64,000 nucleotides of DNA from Arcobacter aquimarinus. Its GTDB lineage: Bacteria; Campylobacterota; Campylobacteria; Campylobacterales; Arcobacteraceae. The notes beneath the pieces are model-generated. The model worked only from the letters and a program-made list of their open reading frames with translations. It was not told where the DNA came from and searched no databases. The stretch lies in assembly GCF_013177635.1 (NCBI RefSeq), contig NZ_CP030944.1, positions 1,116,001 through 1,180,000 on the forward strand. The letters run 5' to 3'. The translations under genes and the position numbers were made by a program. Every line of letters begins with the position of its first letter. Position 1 is the stretch's first letter. Shown here piece by piece: positions 1-9,640 of the stretch.

Positions 1-98
1 ATCTTTTAAAGGATGCAAATTTATTACAAAAAGAGAAAAATAGTAATAATTATAAAAAAGATAAGCATAAAAAACAGACTTTTAATGATGGATATTAA
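1..98 (+). CDS. 3' end of an unidentified gene (partial)
   Basis: The frame beginning at base 3 is open to a TAA at 96-98 and encodes about 31 residues. They are rich in Lys, Asn and Gln and end in Asp-Gly-Tyr. The stop overlaps the ATG of the next gene by one base (TAATG), the arrangement expected of a translationally coupled upstream gene. The tail is too short and too low in complexity to identify. It is probably the C-terminus of a real protein whose start lies before the window. Confidence 0.55.
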   Translation, partial: LLKDANLLQKEKNSNNYKKDKHKKQTFNDGY

Positions 99-2428
99 TG
101 AGTCAAGAAGAGTATAAAAGTTTCAAATTATCTGGAGTTATAAAAAAAGTTTTATATAAAAATGATGAAACAAAATACATAATTGCTGTTTTAGAAAATA
201 ATCAAAAAATTTGTGGTGCATATTTTGATACAGATATTGAAAAAATAGTTGGGGAAGAGGTTATTTTAAAAGGAAACTGGACTACTCATAAAAAATATGG
301 AGTTCAATTTGAGTTTGATACTCTAGAACTTAAAGAGGCTGAGATTTTCTTTTTTCTTACAAAAATTGTAAAAGGTGTAGGGAAAAAATTTGCACATGAA
401 CTTTTAGAAAAATATAGTGAAGAAGAGTTAGTTGAAATTTTAAATGAAAGACCAAATGAACTTTTGGATTTTAAAGGAATAAAAGATAAAAAACTTGAAA
501 CTATAGTCTCTTCTTGGCAAAAGTTCAAACACTTAAGAGAACTTGGCTCTTTTTTAGGGAAGTTTGGTGTTACTTCAAATCTTATTACAAAAATATATTC
601 AAATTTTGGTGAAGTTGAAAATCTAATAGACAAAATCAAAGAAAATCCATATATTTTGATAAATATAAAAGGAATTGGGTTTAAAAGAGCTGATGAAATA
701 GCAAAATCACTTGGAATTGACCCTAAATCAGAGTTTAGAATAATGGCTTGTTTAAATTATACTCTAAGAGAATATTGTGATAACAATGGAAACTCTTCAA
801 TAGATAAATTTCATTTATATAAACTTTTAGATGAAAGTTTAAGATTTTCAAATGAAGAGATTTTATATGAACAAGCAATTTCAAAAATGCTCGTTGAAGA
901 AAATATTTTTGTAACAAGTGAAAATAGATTAGCTCTTTCTATGCTTTATTATGCAGAAAAAAGAATTTTAGATTTTTTTGCTAGACGAAAAGACGAAAAA
1001 AATAGAAAAATTATTGCAACTTTTGATGAATATTTAGAAAAAAAACAGCAAACTTTAGGTTTTGAGTTAAGTATTGAGCAAAAAAAAGCAGTTGAACTTA
1101 TAAATAGTGGTGAAAAAACTCTATTTTTGATAGGTTATGCAGGAACTGGAAAGTCAACTTCAAGTAGAGCAATACTTGAACTTCTTGAAGAGATAATGAG
1201 TTATGATGATATTATGACCATTGCACTTAGTGGAATAGCAAGTCAAAGAATAAGTGATACAACAGGTTATAACTCTTCAACAATTCAGAGTTTACTTGTA
1301 AAACATAAAGAGAAAGATTTTTTCCCATATAAAGCTATTTTACTTGATGAAGCTTCGATGGTAAATTCAGTAACTTTTTATCAAATTATTTCAAAAATTG
1401 ATGATGATACGATTTTTATAATTGTTGGTGATGATGGGCAATTACCAGCAATTGGTGCTGGAAATGTTTTATCTGATGCTATAAAATTTGAACTAGCTCC
1501 AATTTGTAAACTTACTAAAATTTATAGACAAAATGAAAATCAAGCAATAGCTGTGATTGCAAATGATATAAGAAAAGGTGAATTGCCAGATTATAAGCAA
1601 GAGTATGAAGATTTTAAATTTATTGATGTTTCTATTTCAAACTATTATTCAAGAAAAAATTCTGTTTCTTCAAATGAATTTGCAGATTTAAGGGGAGAAA
1701 ATAGTGAATATATTTTAAATAATATCTTAAATATCTCTTCAACTTATATCCAAGATTATTATGATTTTATAAAAAAGAAAAAAATATCAAAAGCTTTGAC
1801 ACTTTTTCAAGTAATTACTCCTATGAAAGGTGGGATTTTAGGTGTTGATAATTTAAATATTCAACTTCAAAAACTTTTTAATCATACAAAAGGAAAAGCT
1901 TTTGTTTCAAAAATTTATGAGTATAAATTAACAGACAAAGTTATTCATATAAAAAATGAAAATATGAGAGCTCAAACTATGAGTATGTATAAAAGTGGTT
2001 CAACAGATTTTTTAGAAAGAAGAGTTTATAATGGTCAATTGGGACTTATAATAAAACTTGATTTTGATGAAGAAAAATGTATAGTTTTATATCCAAATGA
2101 TGATATGGTTGTATTTTATGACTTTGAAAATGTTCATAGTTTATTATCTTTAGCATATTGCTTAACTATTCATAAAACTCAAGGTATGGAATATGATAAT
2201 GCTTTAATTCCTATGAGTTTTTCTCACTATATCATGCATAATACAAAACTTTTATATACTGCAATTACAAGAGCAAAAAAAATGTGTTTTATTGTAGGTG
2301 AAGAAGAAGCTTTTAAAAGTGCTTGTAAAAAACTTGAAATTACTATTAGAGAATCAGTTATAAATGATTTATTAAGTAAAAAAGAGCAAAATTTTGAATC
2401 TCAAAATATAGAAATGATAACAATTTAA
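98..2428 (+). CDS. recD2: RecD2-type ATP-dependent DNA helicase / exodeoxyribonuclease V alpha-like
   Basis: A superfamily 1B 5'-3' DNA helicase of the RecD2 type, which acts in repair and recombination without RecBC. The 776-residue length fits this family. Visible parts in order: an N-terminal OB-like region (about 1-75), helix-hairpin-helix segments (KGVGKKFA near 89, KGIGFKRAD near 190), Walker A GYAGTGKST near 346, Walker B LLDEAS near 414, and a C-terminal UvrD-like motif with IHKTQG near 690 and YTAITRAKK near 720. The ATG overlaps the preceding stop by one base, suggesting coupling. The exact in vivo role in this lineage is inferred. Confidence 0.9.
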   Translation: MSQEEYKSFKLSGVIKKVLYKNDETKYIIAVLENNQKICGAYFDTDIEKIVGEEVILKGNWTTHKKYGVQFEFDTLELKEAEIFFFLTKIVKGVGKKFAHELLEKYSEEELVEILNERPNELLDFKGIKDKKLETIVSSWQKFKHLRELGSFLGKFGVTSNLITKIYSNFGEVENLIDKIKENPYILINIKGIGFKRADEIAKSLGIDPKSEFRIMACLNYTLREYCDNNGNSSIDKFHLYKLLDESLRFSNEEILYEQAISKMLVEENIFVTSENRLALSMLYYAEKRILDFFARRKDEKNRKIIATFDEYLEKKQQTLGFELSIEQKKAVELINSGEKTLFLIGYAGTGKSTSSRAILELLEEIMSYDDIMTIALSGIASQRISDTTGYNSSTIQSLLVKHKEKDFFPYKAILLDEASMVNSVTFYQIISKIDDDTIFIIVGDDGQLPAIGAGNVLSDAIKFELAPICKLTKIYRQNENQAIAVIANDIRKGELPDYKQEYEDFKFIDVSISNYYSRKNSVSSNEFADLRGENSEYILNNILNISSTYIQDYYDFIKKKKISKALTLFQVITPMKGGILGVDNLNIQLQKLFNHTKGKAFVSKIYEYKLTDKVIHIKNENMRAQTMSMYKSGSTDFLERRVYNGQLGLIIKLDFDEEKCIVLYPNDDMVVFYDFENVHSLLSLAYCLTIHKTQGMEYDNALIPMSFSHYIMHNTKLLYTAITRAKKMCFIVGEEEAFKSACKKLEITIRESVINDLLSKKEQNFESQNIEMITI

Positions 2429-2486
2429 CAAACATAAAAGCAACTTTTTTGTAATATCTCTAAAATTTTTAAGAGGATTATAGTTT

Positions 2487-3950
2487 ATGATAACGTGGAT
2501 GCAAAGACATAAAAAGTGGTTAGTAATTACTATTTGGATAAGTACAATTGCATTCGTTGGAGCTGGATTTGTTGGTTGGGGTTCTTACGAGTATGGAAAA
2601 CAAGGTGGAGTAGTAGCAGTTGTTGGTGATAGAGAAGTTTCAGTTGAAGAATATCAACAAGAGTATTCGAACCTTTATGAACAATATTCAAGAATGTTTG
2701 GACCAATGTTCAACAATGAACTTGCAGAACAATTGAGATTAAAAGATATAGCTTATAAACAAGTTTTACAAAAAAATTTGATTATGTCTTATGCAGATTC
2801 TTTAGGTCTTGATGTAACAGATGAAGAAATAGCAAAAGAGTTAGTAAAATATGATGCTTTTATGAAAGATGGAAAATTTGACAAAGATACTTATGTAAAA
2901 GTTTTAAGTCAAAATAGAATGACTCCAAAAGATTTTGAAGAGTCTTTAAAAAGAGGAATCTTATTACAAAAAGTTCAAGGATTATTTGAGATAGATCCGA
3001 CACAAAATGAGATTGAAAATATTAGTAAATTATTATTTTTAGAAGATGATATTACAATTAAAATTTTGTCTCTTGATGAAGTTAATATTCAACTAAATGA
3101 TGAAGAAATTAAAAAATATTGGGAAGAAAATAAAAATTCTTATATGTCAGAAGTTTCTTATGATTTAGAAGTTAAAGAGATACCTTTGATTAGTGCAAAT
3201 TCTACAGAAGAAGATATAAAATCACATTATGAAAAATTTAAAATTGATTATAAACATGAAGATGGAAAAATTAAAACTATCGAAGAAGCAAGAGAATTAG
3301 TAATCAAAGATTTAGATGAAAAGTTTACAAAAACTGAAGCTTTAAAAATATATTTACAACTTAAAAAAGATGAAGATAAATTTGATAATGCAAAAAGATT
3401 CTTAGAATCACAACTTCCTTATTCTTCAGAAAATAATTCAAAAATTGTAGAAACAAAAGATTCTGAAATTATAAAACCATTTTTTGATAATAACAAATAT
3501 TTTATTGTTAAAGTTGTAAAAAAGAATTTATCGCAGCCTTTAACTTATGAAGAAGCATCTGTTCAAGTAAAAGCAGATTTTGAAAAAGTTCAAAAAGAAA
3601 AAAAATTACAAGAAATAGCTAATGAACAATTAAAAGATTTCACAGGTGAAGAGATTTTAGGAGTTACTAGAGAATCAATTACTAAAATTCCAGGTTTAGA
3701 ACAACAACAAGCAGCTAAGTTTTTAAATCAATTATTTTCAGCTACAACAAAAGAAGGTATAGTAAATTTAGATAATAAAGTTGTATTATATAGAATTAAT
3801 AATTCAAAAATGGCTGAATATAATAAAGTAAAAGATGAAGTAGTAAAAGGAACTATAATCCAACTTCAAGATGAAGAAATTATGTTGAATTTATTGAAAA
3901 AATTAGAGAATACTTTTACAGTTCATTCTTCAATCCAAGAAAAGGAGTAA
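2487..3950 (+). CDS. PpiD/SurA-like membrane-anchored peptidyl-prolyl isomerase/chaperone
   Basis: A periplasmic folding factor anchored in the inner membrane. One hydrophobic segment (about residues 11-33) follows a short basic cytoplasmic N-terminus, as in PpiD. Residues about 35-170 read as a SurA N-terminal chaperone domain (VGDREVSVEEYQQEY). A coiled, Lys/Glu-rich region follows, where a parvulin domain would be degenerate or hard to see. Length is 487 residues. It lies just upstream of ftsA, the position held by a putative PPIase gene in Campylobacter. Isomerase activity is uncertain; the chaperone-like architecture is clear. Confidence 0.8.
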   Translation: MITWMQRHKKWLVITIWISTIAFVGAGFVGWGSYEYGKQGGVVAVVGDREVSVEEYQQEYSNLYEQYSRMFGPMFNNELAEQLRLKDIAYKQVLQKNLIMSYADSLGLDVTDEEIAKELVKYDAFMKDGKFDKDTYVKVLSQNRMTPKDFEESLKRGILLQKVQGLFEIDPTQNEIENISKLLFLEDDITIKILSLDEVNIQLNDEEIKKYWEENKNSYMSEVSYDLEVKEIPLISANSTEEDIKSHYEKFKIDYKHEDGKIKTIEEARELVIKDLDEKFTKTEALKIYLQLKKDEDKFDNAKRFLESQLPYSSENNSKIVETKDSEIIKPFFDNNKYFIVKVVKKNLSQPLTYEEASVQVKADFEKVQKEKKLQEIANEQLKDFTGEEILGVTRESITKIPGLEQQQAAKFLNQLFSATTKEGIVNLDNKVVLYRINNSKMAEYNKVKDEVVKGTIIQLQDEEIMLNLLKKLENTFTVHSSIQEKE

Positions 3951-3953
3951 TAA

Positions 3954-5354
3954 TTGAATAACACTTTTTTAGCAATAGATATAGGTTCATCAGTTGTAAC
4001 GGCTGTTATTGCAAAACATGATTTAGAAAACAATATAAATATTTTAGGTACAGGAATACAAAAAAGTAATGGAGTTAATAAAGGTATTATAATTAATATC
4101 GAAGAGGCATCAAAAGCTATAAAAGATGCTGTTTCTGTTGCAAAAAGATCAACAACTGAATTAATAGATACAACTGTAGTATCAATTTCTGGTAGTTATT
4201 CAAAAAGTATAAGAAGTAGTGGTTCTGTGAATGTTCCAAATGGACTTATAACAGAAACTGAAATTAATCAAGTAATGCAAATGGCTTTATATAATGCAAC
4301 AATAGTTCCTGAATATGAAGTTGTACATGTAGTTCCATTATTTTTTAAGGTTGATGATTCAGTTGAAGTAGATAATCCTTTAAATATGAATGGTTCAAGA
4401 CTTGAAGTTTCAGTTTATATTGTAACTGCTAAAAGAACTGCATTAACAAATATTAAATCAGCTTTAAAAACTTCAGGGATAGAAGTAGTAAAATTTGTTT
4501 TAGACTCTTATTCATCTGCGCTTGCTGTTTTAGATGAGCAACAAAAAAAGTTTGGAGCAATAGTTATAAACTTGGGTTCAACAACTACAGAATTTGTATA
4601 TTTTAAAGGTAATTCTATTATTTTTAATGGATTTATACCTGTTGGTTCAAATCACATAACAAATGATTTATCAGTTATGTTACATACTCCTCCTACAGCT
4701 GCTGAAAAGATAAAATTAGAATATGGTTCTTTAATTAGAAATTATTCACCAAATAATGAATTAGGTGTTACAAAAGTAAAAATCCCAAGAATAGGTGATG
4801 AAGAGAGTGTCTCTGAAGTTGCTTTAGATTATATTCAAACTATTATTCATGCAAGAGTTGAAGAAATTTTAGTTTTAGTTAAAAATAAATTGAAAAAAAG
4901 TGGTTTATTAGATAATACAGGTTCAGGTATTGTAGTAACAGGTGGAATGAGTTATTTAGATGGAATAAAAAAATTAACAGAGAGAATTTTTGAAGGTATT
5001 CCTATTAGTGTTTCTAATCCTAAAAATATAAAAAATGGTTTTATGAGTTTTGATGAAGCAAATATGGCTACAATTGTTGGATTATTATTTTATGCTTTAG
5101 GTACTAATAGAAGTTATCAGTTAGATTCAAGTAAAAAATTAATTAAACCAATTAAAAAAGATAGAATAAGTGAACCAAAAATTTCTTTATCTAATACATC
5201 ACCTGAAAGACCTATTTTAAATGAAAATAGTAGCAATAGTATAAATAAAGAACATATTCAAATAAAAGATAATGGAGCAATTTTAACACCATTGATAAAA
5301 GATAAGAAAAAAGGTGTTTCTAAGTTCTGGAGTAAAGTATCGGAGTGGTTTTAA
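3954..5354 (+). CDS. ftsA: Cell division protein FtsA
   Basis: Actin-like ATPase that tethers FtsZ to the membrane and recruits the divisome. The N-terminus has the phosphate-1 signature AIDIGSSVVTAVI, a second phosphate loop appears as INLGSTTTEF near 204, and the adenosine motif is VVTGGMS near 325. The C-terminus ends in a likely membrane-targeting amphipathic helix (FWSKVSEWF). The start is a TTG at 3954 behind an AAGGAG that overlaps the upstream stop. Length is 466 residues. The gene sits between the PpiD-like gene and ftsZ, whose start overlaps its stop by one base. Confidence 0.95.
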   Translation: MNNTFLAIDIGSSVVTAVIAKHDLENNINILGTGIQKSNGVNKGIIINIEEASKAIKDAVSVAKRSTTELIDTTVVSISGSYSKSIRSSGSVNVPNGLITETEINQVMQMALYNATIVPEYEVVHVVPLFFKVDDSVEVDNPLNMNGSRLEVSVYIVTAKRTALTNIKSALKTSGIEVVKFVLDSYSSALAVLDEQQKKFGAIVINLGSTTTEFVYFKGNSIIFNGFIPVGSNHITNDLSVMLHTPPTAAEKIKLEYGSLIRNYSPNNELGVTKVKIPRIGDEESVSEVALDYIQTIIHARVEEILVLVKNKLKKSGLLDNTGSGIVVTGGMSYLDGIKKLTERIFEGIPISVSNPKNIKNGFMSFDEANMATIVGLLFYALGTNRSYQLDSSKKLIKPIKKDRISEPKISLSNTSPERPILNENSSNSINKEHIQIKDNGAILTPLIKDKKKGVSKFWSKVSEWF

Positions 5355-6499
5355 TGGAAAAAATGGAAAATTTATTTAGAGTGGATGACATAAAAGTTGA
5401 TATGCCAAGTAAAGTTTTATCTGATAACGTAGCAAAAATTGCAGTTATTGGAGTTGGTGGTGGTGGTTGTAATATGATAAACCACATGATAAATGAAGGT
5501 TCTCATAAAATTGATTTAATCGCTGCAAATACTGATTTACAAGTATTACATATTTCTAAAGCTCCTAAGAAAATCCAATTAGGACTTAAACTTACTAAAG
5601 GTTTAGGTGCTGGTATGAAACCAGAAATTGGTAGAGATTCTGCAGTTGAAAGTTATGAAGAGATTAAAGGTTCTTTAAAAGGTGCTGATATCGTATTTAT
5701 AGCTGCTGGTTTAGGTGGTGGGACTGGGACTGGTGCTGCTGCAATAATAGCAAAAGCTGCAAAAGAAATAGGTGCTTTAACAGTTTCAGTTGTAACAAAA
5801 CCATTTGCTTGGGAAGGTAAAAAAAGAGCAGGATTAGCAAATCTTGGACTTGAAGAACTTAAAAAAGTGAGTGATTCAATAATAGTTATTCCAAATGATA
5901 GATTATTAGAAATAATTGATGAAAATGTTGGGATGAAAGATGCCTTCAAAATAATAGATAATATCTTATACCAAGCTGTAAATGGTATGTCTGAAGTTAT
6001 TTTAAATCCAGGAAATTCTGATATTAATACTGACTTTGCTGACGTTAAAACTATTATGCAACACAAAGGTATGGCATTGATGGGAATAGGGCGAGCAAAA
6101 GGTGAAAATGCAGCTCAAAGAGCATTGGAAGATGCTATTGATTCTCCATTACTTGATAAAGTTTCATTAAATGGTGCAAAAGGTATTTTAATTCACTTTA
6201 ATATTCATCCACAAGTTTCATTATTTGCTATTAACGATGTAATGGGAACTATCAATGATAGAATGGATTCTAATGCTGAAATTATTTTTGGTACAACTTC
6301 TGATAGTACATTAGAAAAAGATGAAGTTAAAATAACTATTGTTGCAACAGGTTTTGAAACAAAAAATGAAGAAATAGAAGAGCCTTCTGAAAATATAGAG
6401 GAAAATGAAAATAAAAACAGTGTAGCTTCTGATAGTGAAAATTATTTAGATATTCCACCTTTAATGAGAGATTATATAGTTCAATATCCATTAAATTAA
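5354..6499 (+). CDS. ftsZ: Cell division GTPase FtsZ
   Basis: Tubulin-like GTPase that assembles the Z-ring. The glycine-rich N-terminal loop VIGVGGGGCN and the tubulin signature GGGTGTGAA (about 118-126) are intact, and an acidic linker leads to a conserved hydrophobic tail (IPPLMRDY) that binds FtsA. I place the start at the ATG at 5354 because its A is the last base of the ftsA stop and a GGAG lies eight bases upstream. An in-frame GTG at 5345 would add three residues and lie on the ribosome site. Length is 381 residues. A strong hairpin terminator follows. Confidence 0.96.
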   Translation: MEKMENLFRVDDIKVDMPSKVLSDNVAKIAVIGVGGGGCNMINHMINEGSHKIDLIAANTDLQVLHISKAPKKIQLGLKLTKGLGAGMKPEIGRDSAVESYEEIKGSLKGADIVFIAAGLGGGTGTGAAAIIAKAAKEIGALTVSVVTKPFAWEGKKRAGLANLGLEELKKVSDSIIVIPNDRLLEIIDENVGMKDAFKIIDNILYQAVNGMSEVILNPGNSDINTDFADVKTIMQHKGMALMGIGRAKGENAAQRALEDAIDSPLLDKVSLNGAKGILIHFNIHPQVSLFAINDVMGTINDRMDSNAEIIFGTTSDSTLEKDEVKITIVATGFETKNEEIEEPSENIEENENKNSVASDSENYLDIPPLMRDYIVQYPLN

Positions 6500-6517
6500 T
6501 AAGATATATTACTAAAT

Positions 6518-6556
6518 AAAAAAGGGGCTTAAACGAAAGTTTAAGCCCCTTTTTTT
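6518..6556. terminator. Bidirectional intrinsic terminator after ftsZ
   Basis: A perfect inverted repeat with core GGGGCTTAAAC / GTTTAAGCCCC, a GAAA tetraloop, an A-run on the left and a T-run on the right. It lies between convergent ftsZ and the minus-strand YeeE gene, so it can end transcription from both sides. Confidence 0.93.
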
Positions 6557-6560
6557 ACCT

Positions 6561-7661
6561 TTAGATTTGAAAATCTAAAGGCTTATTTTTATCTTTTTTA
6601 TTTTCATCATCCCATTCAAAAATAAAACACATAGGTAATTTTTCATATTTATTTAGTATTCTAGCTGTTATTACACCTGAAATAAATATTGAAACAATAG
6701 CTAAAGCTGAAGAAAAAGCAAGAGTTGAAAGACCCGTTAAACCTTGTCCAACTGTACAACCAATAGCCATAATTCCCCCTGTTCCCATTAAAGCTCCACC
6801 AATCATATTATATTTTACTTTATTTATATTTTTATTTGCAGTACAACCAAAACTATATTTTTTGTTCATTGATGACATGATAAAAGTTCCTATTAAAACT
6901 CCTATTATCATACTAACTCCAAAAGATAACTCATTTACTTCATAATATGTAAATAATTCTAATGTTTTAGCCGTTGGATAAACAAAACTAATTCCACTTA
7001 ATGCTATATCTCTTTCCATACTATCTTGACCAATAACTCCTGTAACAAACCAAGCAATAGCTACTAATAATCCAACTAAAACTCCATCAAATAGAGTGAA
7101 AATTCTTTTTATTTTTTTTGTTAAAATAAATAATATAATTGCCAATATAATTAAAATTACAAAAATATTGATTCTAAAATTTTCAAGATTTGATGAAAGT
7201 TCAATTAAAAAGCTATTATTAATAAATGGATCAAAAATTCCATATAAAAAACCTTTTGTAGTTGCATAGGCAAAAATAGCTATAAATAATAGTGTAATTA
7301 AGGCATTAGAGTCACCTTGTGCATATTTTACTAAACTTCTACTACTACAACCATCAGCAATCATCATTCCAGCACCAAACATAAGTCCACCAAAAATAAT
7401 TGCAAGATAGTTTATATTATTTTTAAAATAAGCAGATTGTGTTAGATCTATTTCAAAATGATTAGCCATTAAATTTGTAGAGATAATTGCAACAATCATT
7501 GCCATAATAACTGATGCACCTCTTTTTGTTGATTTTATTAAAACATAATCTTTTATTGAACCACTAAAACAAAACTGATTTTTTTGTGCAATCATTCCAA
7601 ATGCAAGTCCAATAATTAATCCTAAAATATTGACTATTTCGTAAGTTTCCAATTCAAACAT
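6561..7661 (-). CDS. YeeE/YedE-family thiosulfate/sulfur-compound transporter
   Basis: Inner-membrane protein of about 9-10 helices built as two related halves, the layout of YeeE/YedE (TsuA) transporters that import thiosulfate. Conserved cysteines thought to relay the substrate are visible: C31 (FCFSG), C105 (DGCSS), C273 (FGCTA) and C302 (IGCTVGQG). Length is 366 residues, typical for the full two-repeat form. The gene is last in a minus-strand run after hemF and a small coiled protein, two bases beyond the latter. The substrate here is inferred from the family; selenium- or other sulfur-linked roles are possible. Confidence 0.85.
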   Translation of the reverse strand: MFELETYEIVNILGLIIGLAFGMIAQKNQFCFSGSIKDYVLIKSTKRGASVIMAMIVAIISTNLMANHFEIDLTQSAYFKNNINYLAIIFGGLMFGAGMMIADGCSSRSLVKYAQGDSNALITLLFIAIFAYATTKGFLYGIFDPFINNSFLIELSSNLENFRINIFVILIILAIILFILTKKIKRIFTLFDGVLVGLLVAIAWFVTGVIGQDSMERDIALSGISFVYPTAKTLELFTYYEVNELSFGVSMIIGVLIGTFIMSSMNKKYSFGCTANKNINKVKYNMIGGALMGTGGIMAIGCTVGQGLTGLSTLAFSSALAIVSIFISGVITARILNKYEKLPMCFIFEWDDENKKDKNKPLDFQI

Positions 7662-7663
7662 CT

Positions 7664-7927
7664 TTATACCTCTTCATCATCAGCTCTCATATCTTCTAAA
7701 TCTTCTAAGATATTAATAGCTTCTTCTTGTGATAATTTATTTTTATCAATATGAAGTAAAACTTCATCATAAAATTTTTTTACATCTAACATATAATCTA
7801 ATTCAATTTTTAAATCTTCATTATTTTTATCTTTTGAAATTAGTTTATCTAAAGCTTTTATTTCAGCATTTACTTCAACTAAAACATCAGTTTTTAATAA
7901 ATTTTCAAGTTCTTTTATTTTTGACAT
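7664..7927 (-). CDS. Small acidic coiled-coil protein, unknown function
   Basis: An 87-residue, highly charged and probably all-helical protein with no transmembrane segment and no motif I recognise. It lies between hemF (10 bases) and the YeeE-type transporter (2 bases), so all three are probably co-transcribed. An ATG with an upstream AAGGAA gives a plausible start. It may be a lineage-specific accessory of the transporter or of haem synthesis; nothing in the sequence decides between these. Confidence 0.65.
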   Translation of the reverse strand: MSKIKELENLLKTDVLVEVNAEIKALDKLISKDKNNEDLKIELDYMLDVKKFYDEVLLHIDKNKLSQEEAINILEDLEDMRADDEEV

Positions 7928-7937
7928 TAATTTTTCC

Positions 7938-8972
7938 TTATTTAATATGATTATTTACAGTATTTGGAATACTATTACCACTTGCTTGATATTTTAGCGA
8001 ATCAGGGTATTTTTTATAGTGACTTCTTACTATTGAAGCTAGTTTTTCTTTTGTAGGTGTATCAATTAGTCCCTTTTCATCTATTACGTTAATTATCTCT
8101 TCAAGAAGAATATTTTGAGGTGAAGGAAGTTTATCAATCCAAGATTTTAATAAACTTTTATTTACATATTTTGGTAAAGAATCCATTATTCCAACATCAT
8201 TTTGATTATGTACTAAAAGTCCTGAAGTTGTTCCTCTATCTAAAGTTAAAACTTGGAAAAGATATAAAGTATGATAATCTAACTGTTTTTTTATATCTTG
8301 AACACTAAAACTTTTTTTGTTTAAAAAAGCATTTGTTATTATTTGAATATAAGTATCAATGACTTTTTCACCAAAACTTTGTGCAAATATAAAATCTCTT
8401 TTTTTATCATCTGTTTTATAATTTTCTAAATAGAAGTGACTAACTCCTCTGTGTCTATTTAAAGCTGGAATAAAAAAGTATTTTTCTCCTTGTTTTACAC
8501 CCTCTTCAAAATCATTTTTAGAGATTTCTTTTAAAGCATTGTCAAATATCTTTTTATCTTCTTCATTTTCTAAACTAGGATTTAAATCAGCCATTATACG
8601 CCAATAAAAATCCCCATTTTTAAAAGTTGTTAAGCTTATATGGATATGTATAGAAGGAACATTTGGATTATTTGGATGAATAATAGTTGAAATAGCTGTT
8701 GCACTTTGCAAAGTTTTGTTTTCATCTAAATCATAATGAACTTGAGAAACATTAACACTTGCACGATTAAATAAAACTTCATCTTTTGCTTCAAATCTAT
8801 TTCCACCACCACAAGTTCCATTTTCTCTTAGCCAAATAACTTCTTCAAATTTTTTATTTTCTCCTATTTTTAAGCTTAAATCATCTAGCTTATCAACAAA
8901 TCTTTTTTGAAGATTTTTTACTAAATTATAAGCGTTTATAGCATCTATTGATTTTGACATAATCATATTCAT
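7938..8972 (-). CDS. hemF: Oxygen-dependent coproporphyrinogen III oxidase HemF
   Basis: Catalyses the O2-dependent decarboxylation of coproporphyrinogen III to protoporphyrinogen IX in haem synthesis. Family landmarks include ENGTCGGGNRFE near 50, VNVSQVHYD, VPSIHIHI near 107 and NRHRGVSHFY near 173. Its length (344) is slightly above the usual 300 because of a C-terminal extension. Two starts are close together (MNMIMSK); the inner ATG is also possible. The gene heads a minus-strand operon with a small coiled protein and a YeeE-like transporter. Having the oxygen-dependent enzyme fits a microaerobe-to-aerobe lifestyle. Confidence 0.9.
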   Translation of the reverse strand: MNMIMSKSIDAINAYNLVKNLQKRFVDKLDDLSLKIGENKKFEEVIWLRENGTCGGGNRFEAKDEVLFNRASVNVSQVHYDLDENKTLQSATAISTIIHPNNPNVPSIHIHISLTTFKNGDFYWRIMADLNPSLENEEDKKIFDNALKEISKNDFEEGVKQGEKYFFIPALNRHRGVSHFYLENYKTDDKKRDFIFAQSFGEKVIDTYIQIITNAFLNKKSFSVQDIKKQLDYHTLYLFQVLTLDRGTTSGLLVHNQNDVGIMDSLPKYVNKSLLKSWIDKLPSPQNILLEEIINVIDEKGLIDTPTKEKLASIVRSHYKKYPDSLKYQASGNSIPNTVNNHIK

Positions 8973-9116
8973 TTATAAAAATTCCTTTAAATAATAAACA
9001 AAGTTAAAAAATATAAAAATTACTTATATGTATCTTTTGTTTAGCTAATTATATATAAATTTACTTATGAATAAGAAAGAAAATCATACAATAAAGCAAA
9101 TGCACAAGGATAAAAA

Positions 9117-9566
9117 ATGGAAAATATTCTAAATTACATCAAAATAAATGAGCTTATTTCAACTTCAGGACAACCAAAAATTGAACAGTTTGAACAAATC
9201 AAAAATGAGGATTTTGAAGTAGTAATAAATCTTGCTTTGTGTGACTCTTCAAATGCTATTTTAAATGAAGATAAGATAGTTACAAGTTTAGGAATGACAT
9301 ATTTACATATTCCAGTTGATTTTATAAATCCAAAAATAAGTGATTTAAAGCTTTTTTTAAATGCAATGCAAGCATTTGGAGGAAATAAAGTTTGGGTTCA
9401 TTGTGCAAAAAATTATAGGGTTAGTGCTTTTATGTATGTTTTTCACAAATATATATTAAAAACACCATTTGAACAAATAGATTTATCTATTTTTAACAAG
9501 TGGCAACCAGAACAAAACTGGCAAGAACTTATGAAAATAAGTTTAGATGAATTATATACATATTAA
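9117..9566 (+). CDS. DUF442-like / protein-tyrosine-phosphatase-fold protein
   Basis: A 149-residue cytoplasmic protein of the dual-specificity-phosphatase fold. The early segment TSGQP (16-20) is typical of the beta-lactamase-hydrolase-like (DUF442) group. The phosphate loop is HCAKNYRVSAF, with the candidate nucleophile C96 and R101 only four residues apart, rather than the five of classical tyrosine phosphatases. The substrate is unknown. The gene stands alone between hemF (divergent) and metX, with AAGGA upstream of the ATG. Confidence 0.75.
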   Translation: MENILNYIKINELISTSGQPKIEQFEQIKNEDFEVVINLALCDSSNAILNEDKIVTSLGMTYLHIPVDFINPKISDLKLFLNAMQAFGGNKVWVHCAKNYRVSAFMYVFHKYILKTPFEQIDLSIFNKWQPEQNWQELMKISLDELYTY

Positions 9567-9640
9567 ATAATTACTAAATAGCTTTCTTATCATAGTTTAG
9601 ATAGACTATTAAGCTTAAAACTTTACAGTTGGGATTAATT

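Noticed and set aside
5653-6066. Long minus-strand frame of 137 codons inside ftsZ
   Set aside because: It is antisense to well-conserved ftsZ codons and has no ribosome site or protein-like motif.
9567-9640. Possible SAM riboswitch before metX
   Set aside because: The leader is only about 70 bases and AT-rich, with no conserved riboswitch core or terminator.
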